From positions 434,001 through 498,000 of the forward strand of contig CP051228.1 in NCBI GenBank assembly GCA_017792345.1: a stretch of DNA of 64,000 bases, in the 5' to 3' direction. The translations under genes and the position numbers were made by a program. The DNA comes from Mesoflavibacter sp. (lineage in GTDB: Bacteria; Pseudomonadota; Alphaproteobacteria; UBA8366; Aestuariispiraceae). This document shows positions 61,764 to 64,000 of this stretch, piece by piece; position 1 is the stretch's first letter; every line of letters starts with the position of its first letter. The notes beneath the pieces are model-generated. The model saw nothing but the letters and a program-made list of their open reading frames with translations, was not told where the DNA came from and ran no database searches.

Positions 61764-62786
61764 ATGCGGACAAAACTCGCGCAGGTCGGACGCCGCCTCT
61801 TGCAGGCCGTGCCGTCCGTGATCGGCATCATCGTCATCTCCTTCGCCCTGACCCGGGCATTGCCCGGCGATCCGGCCGTCTACTTTGCCGGGGCGATGGC
61901 GGACGAGAAGTCGATTGCCGAAGTCCGCGTGGCGCTGGGCCTCGATCGAAGCTGGATCGAACAGTTCTTCATCTATGTCGGCAACCTGTTCAGCGGAAAT
62001 CTGGGCGTTTCGCTCAATACCGGACGGCCGGTTCTGACCGAGTTGATGACGCGGCTTCCGGCATCGCTGGAACTGACATTCACCGGGCTGGGCATCGCGA
62101 TCCTCATCGCGGTGCCGCTCGGGGTTCTGGCCGCCGTACGGCCGGGAAGCTGGATCGACCATATGTGCCGCGTGCTGGTCACGGCAGGCGTTTCGCTGCC
62201 GACCTTCTTCACCGGATTGTTCCTCATCTATCTGTTCTACTACCTCCTGGGACTGGCGCCGTCGCCGCTGGGGCGGCTCGACATCCTGTTTTTTCCGCCG
62301 GAGCATGTGACGGGTTTCTACACGCTGGACAGCCTGATCGCCGGGGACGGGGAAACCTTCGTCGCGGCGCTGAAGCAGATCGTTCTGCCGGCTCTGACGC
62401 TGGGCCTGTTCGCCCTGGCGCCGATCGCGCGCATGACGCGCGCGGCGATGCTGAACGCCCTGGCCAGCGACTTCGTGCGCACGGCGCGGGCCAACGGATT
62501 GTCCAGCGCGACCGTCCTCGGCACCTATGCTTTTCGGAATGCGGCACTGCCGGTCCTGACCACGCTCGGCATGGTCTTCTCCTTTCTGCTCGGCGCCAAC
62601 GTGCTGGTGGAGAAGGTGTTCTCCTGGCCCGGCATCGGTTCCTTCGCGATCGAGGCGCTGATCGCTTCCGACTATGCCGCCGTGCAGGGTTTCGTGCTGT
62701 CGATGGCCCTGCTTTTCGTTCTGGTGAATCTCGCAATCGACACGCTTCTGACGCTGATCGATCCGCGTATCGGATTGGACGGCTGA
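61764..62786 (+). CDS. ABC transporter permease (DppB-like)
   Basis: 340 aa inner-membrane permease with six segments, first at about 16-35 (VPSVIGIIVISFALTRALPGDPAV, the DppB signature) and the EAA loop in VRTARANGLSSATVLGTYAFRNAALP. Starts 16 bp after the binding-protein stop; the in-frame ATG further up overlaps that gene. Confidence 0.93.
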   Translation: MRTKLAQVGRRLLQAVPSVIGIIVISFALTRALPGDPAVYFAGAMADEKSIAEVRVALGLDRSWIEQFFIYVGNLFSGNLGVSLNTGRPVLTELMTRLPASLELTFTGLGIAILIAVPLGVLAAVRPGSWIDHMCRVLVTAGVSLPTFFTGLFLIYLFYYLLGLAPSPLGRLDILFFPPEHVTGFYTLDSLIAGDGETFVAALKQIVLPALTLGLFALAPIARMTRAAMLNALASDFVRTARANGLSSATVLGTYAFRNAALPVLTTLGMVFSFLLGANVLVEKVFSWPGIGSFAIEALIASDYAAVQGFVLSMALLFVLVNLAIDTLLTLIDPRIGLDG

Positions 62787-62800
62787 GGGGGGAACCGACC

Positions 62801-63646
62801 ATGCTTCGCTTTGCAAAACACGCGCGCTACGTTCTGTCGGAAAATCCGGTTACGGCCGGCGCCTTCCTGTTCTTCACGCTGCTGATCCTGCTGGCCGTGT
62901 TCGGCCCGTGGATCGCGCCGCACGATCCGCTTGCGACGAATGCCTCCAATGCGCTGCAGGCCCCGACCTGGGCGCATCCTTTCGGCACGGATCATCTGGG
63001 GCGGGATGTCTTCAGCCGGGTCATCGTGGCAACGCGGCTCGACCTCGGCATCGCGGTCTCGGCCGTCGCCTTGTCCTTCGTCATCGGAAGCGCGCTCGGC
63101 TGTTCGGCCGGCTTCTGGGGCGGCTGGACCGACCGCATCGTCGGACGGGTTTCCGACACGATCATGGCGTTTCCGCTCTTTGTCCTCGCCATGGGCGTCG
63201 TCGCGGCCCTTGGGAACTCTGTCGAGAACATCATCTACGCAACCGCCGTCATAAACCTGCCCTTCTACGCCCGGGTCGCCCGGAACGAGACGAGCCTTCG
63301 GCGCGAGGCCGGCTTCGTGCTGGCCGCCCGCATTTCGGGCGGATCCGACGCAAGGATCCTGGCGACCCAGGTATTTCCGAACATCCTGCCGCCGATGATG
63401 GTGCAGATCTCGCTCAATATGGGCTGGGCGATCCTGAACGCCGCCGGCCTGTCCTTCATCGGCCTGGGCGTTCGTCCGCCCGCGGCGGAATGGGGGATCA
63501 TGGTGGCGGAAGGCGCGACCTATATCGTGTCCGGCGAATGGTGGCTGGCGCTGTTCCCGGGGGCGGCGCTGATGCTGGCGGTTTTCTGCTTCAACCTGAT
63601 GGGTGACGGCCTTCGCGACCTCGTCGACCCGTCGCGCCGGACCTGA
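62801..63646 (+). CDS. ABC transporter permease (DppC-like)
   Basis: 281 aa. N-terminal OppC-type segment (NPVTAGAFLFFTLLILLAVFGPWIAPHDP), HPFGTDHLGRDVFSRVI, EAA loop in YARVARNETSLRREAGFVLAARISGGSDARI, and GLSFIGLGVRPPAAEWGIM. 14 bp after dppB-like gene, good ribosome site. Confidence 0.94.
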   Translation: MLRFAKHARYVLSENPVTAGAFLFFTLLILLAVFGPWIAPHDPLATNASNALQAPTWAHPFGTDHLGRDVFSRVIVATRLDLGIAVSAVALSFVIGSALGCSAGFWGGWTDRIVGRVSDTIMAFPLFVLAMGVVAALGNSVENIIYATAVINLPFYARVARNETSLRREAGFVLAARISGGSDARILATQVFPNILPPMMVQISLNMGWAILNAAGLSFIGLGVRPPAAEWGIMVAEGATYIVSGEWWLALFPGAALMLAVFCFNLMGDGLRDLVDPSRRT

Positions 63647-63658
63647 GGAGGCCCGATC

Positions 63659-64000
63659 ATGGCACCCCGTCCCATCCTGACGGTCGACGGATTATCCGTC
63701 GAATTCCGCACGCGCAACGGCACGGTCCGTGCTCTTGAATCGGTCGATCTGACGGTCGCGAAGGGCGAGGTTCTCGGCATCGTCGGCGAAAGTGGATCCG
63801 GGAAATCGGTCACTGCCTATACGGTCATCGGCCTTCTGGACAAGGCCGGAAGGCCCGTCGCGGGAAGTGCCGAATATGACGGCGTGCCCCTGATCGGCAC
63901 ACGGGAAAAGGACCTCGCCGATCTCCGCGGGCGGGAGATTTCCATGATCTTCCAGAACCCGCGCGCGGCGCTGAACCCGATCCGCCCGGTCGGCAAGCAG
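63659..64000 (+). CDS. ABC transporter ATP-binding protein (DppD-like), 5' part
   Basis: First 114 codons of an ATPase of the oligopeptide class, cut by the window edge. Walker A is GESGSGKS at about 43-50 and the Q-loop reads IFQNPRAALNPIRPVGKQ. Walker B and the ABC signature lie beyond. It is 12 bp downstream of the second permease gene and preceded by GAGGAG. Confidence 0.93.
   Translation, partial: MAPRPILTVDGLSVEFRTRNGTVRALESVDLTVAKGEVLGIVGESGSGKSVTAYTVIGLLDKAGRPVAGSAEYDGVPLIGTREKDLADLRGREISMIFQNPRAALNPIRPVGKQ

Noticed and set aside
60143-61837. Leftward open frame of 564 codons
   Set aside because: Antisense to the ABC binding-protein gene, whose family and signal peptide are certain; long antisense frames are common in GC-rich DNA and the product resembles nothing.
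1-64000. CRISPR array, tRNA, rRNA, insertion sequence or prophage
   Set aside because: No regularly spaced repeats, cloverleaf sequences, rRNA signatures, transposase or phage genes were recognised anywhere in the window.

Overview
The window is GC-rich, tightly packed chromosomal DNA of an alphaproteobacterium. A Rhodospirillales-like free-living or marine heterotroph is the best guess, judged from the gene types (TRAP transporter, Frc/AMACR-type CoA transferases, BioY, many LysR regulators) and not from a marker gene. I see no rRNA, tRNA, CRISPR array, insertion sequence or phage gene.

Layout. 1-3.5 kb: a Fur-box-controlled fecI-fecR-TonB receptor iron-uptake set read leftwards (the receptor runs off the edge), then a decayed remnant of an acyl-CoA ligase. 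3.5-5.3 kb: a Cache/HAMP class III adenylate cyclase. 5.7-10.9 kb: a leftward operon (unknown protein, FAD dehydrogenase, NIPSNAP protein, Rid-family protein, PhzF isomerase) with a divergent LysR regulator. 11-12.2 kb: a small membrane protein and a glutathione transferase. 12.3-18.9 kb: a five-gene beta-oxidation operon (two acyl-CoA dehydrogenases, thiolase, 3-hydroxyacyl-CoA dehydrogenase, enoyl-CoA hydratase) divergent from a TetR regulator with a clear operator. 19-21 kb: LysR and a YeiH-type exporter. 21-33.4 kb: a leftward operon for a biotin-dependent acyl-CoA carboxylase (Frc-like CoA transferase, two carboxyltransferases, biotin carrier, biotin carboxylase), divergent from the biotin transporter bioY followed by SDR, thiolase and acyl-CoA ligase, and facing a further acyl-CoA dehydrogenase. 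33.5-35.5 kb: LysR, a DUF1330 protein and an AhpD-like protein. 35.6-40.8 kb: a TRAP transporter, its divergent GntR regulator and a cyclase-family hydrolase. 41-42.7 kb: an atypical SDR and LysR. 42.7-50.9 kb: an eight-gene leftward operon (ACAD10/11-like kinase, acyl-CoA dehydrogenase, SDR, alpha-methylacyl-CoA racemase, acyl-CoA ligase, GntR, nitroreductase, HSD10-like dehydrogenase) with three matching GntR-type operator sites. 51-57.2 kb: LysE exporter, an exported haloalkane dehalogenase, a chemoreceptor, a peroxiredoxin-like protein and TetR. 57.3-64 kb: LysR divergent from allophanate hydrolase (atzF) and a Dpp-like ABC transporter that continues past the edge.

Together the genes describe a scavenger that activates unusual carboxylic acids to CoA thioesters and degrades them by several separately regulated beta-oxidation modules. 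The most interesting unit is the 42.7-50.9 kb operon. Its kinase/dehydrogenase pair resembles the 4-hydroxyacyl-CoA phosphorylation-elimination route (LvaA/LvaC, ACAD10/11), and here it is joined to a racemase and an HSD10-like enzyme suited to methyl-branched acyl-CoAs. The second is the carboxylase cluster with two full-length carboxyltransferases and its own biotin importer.
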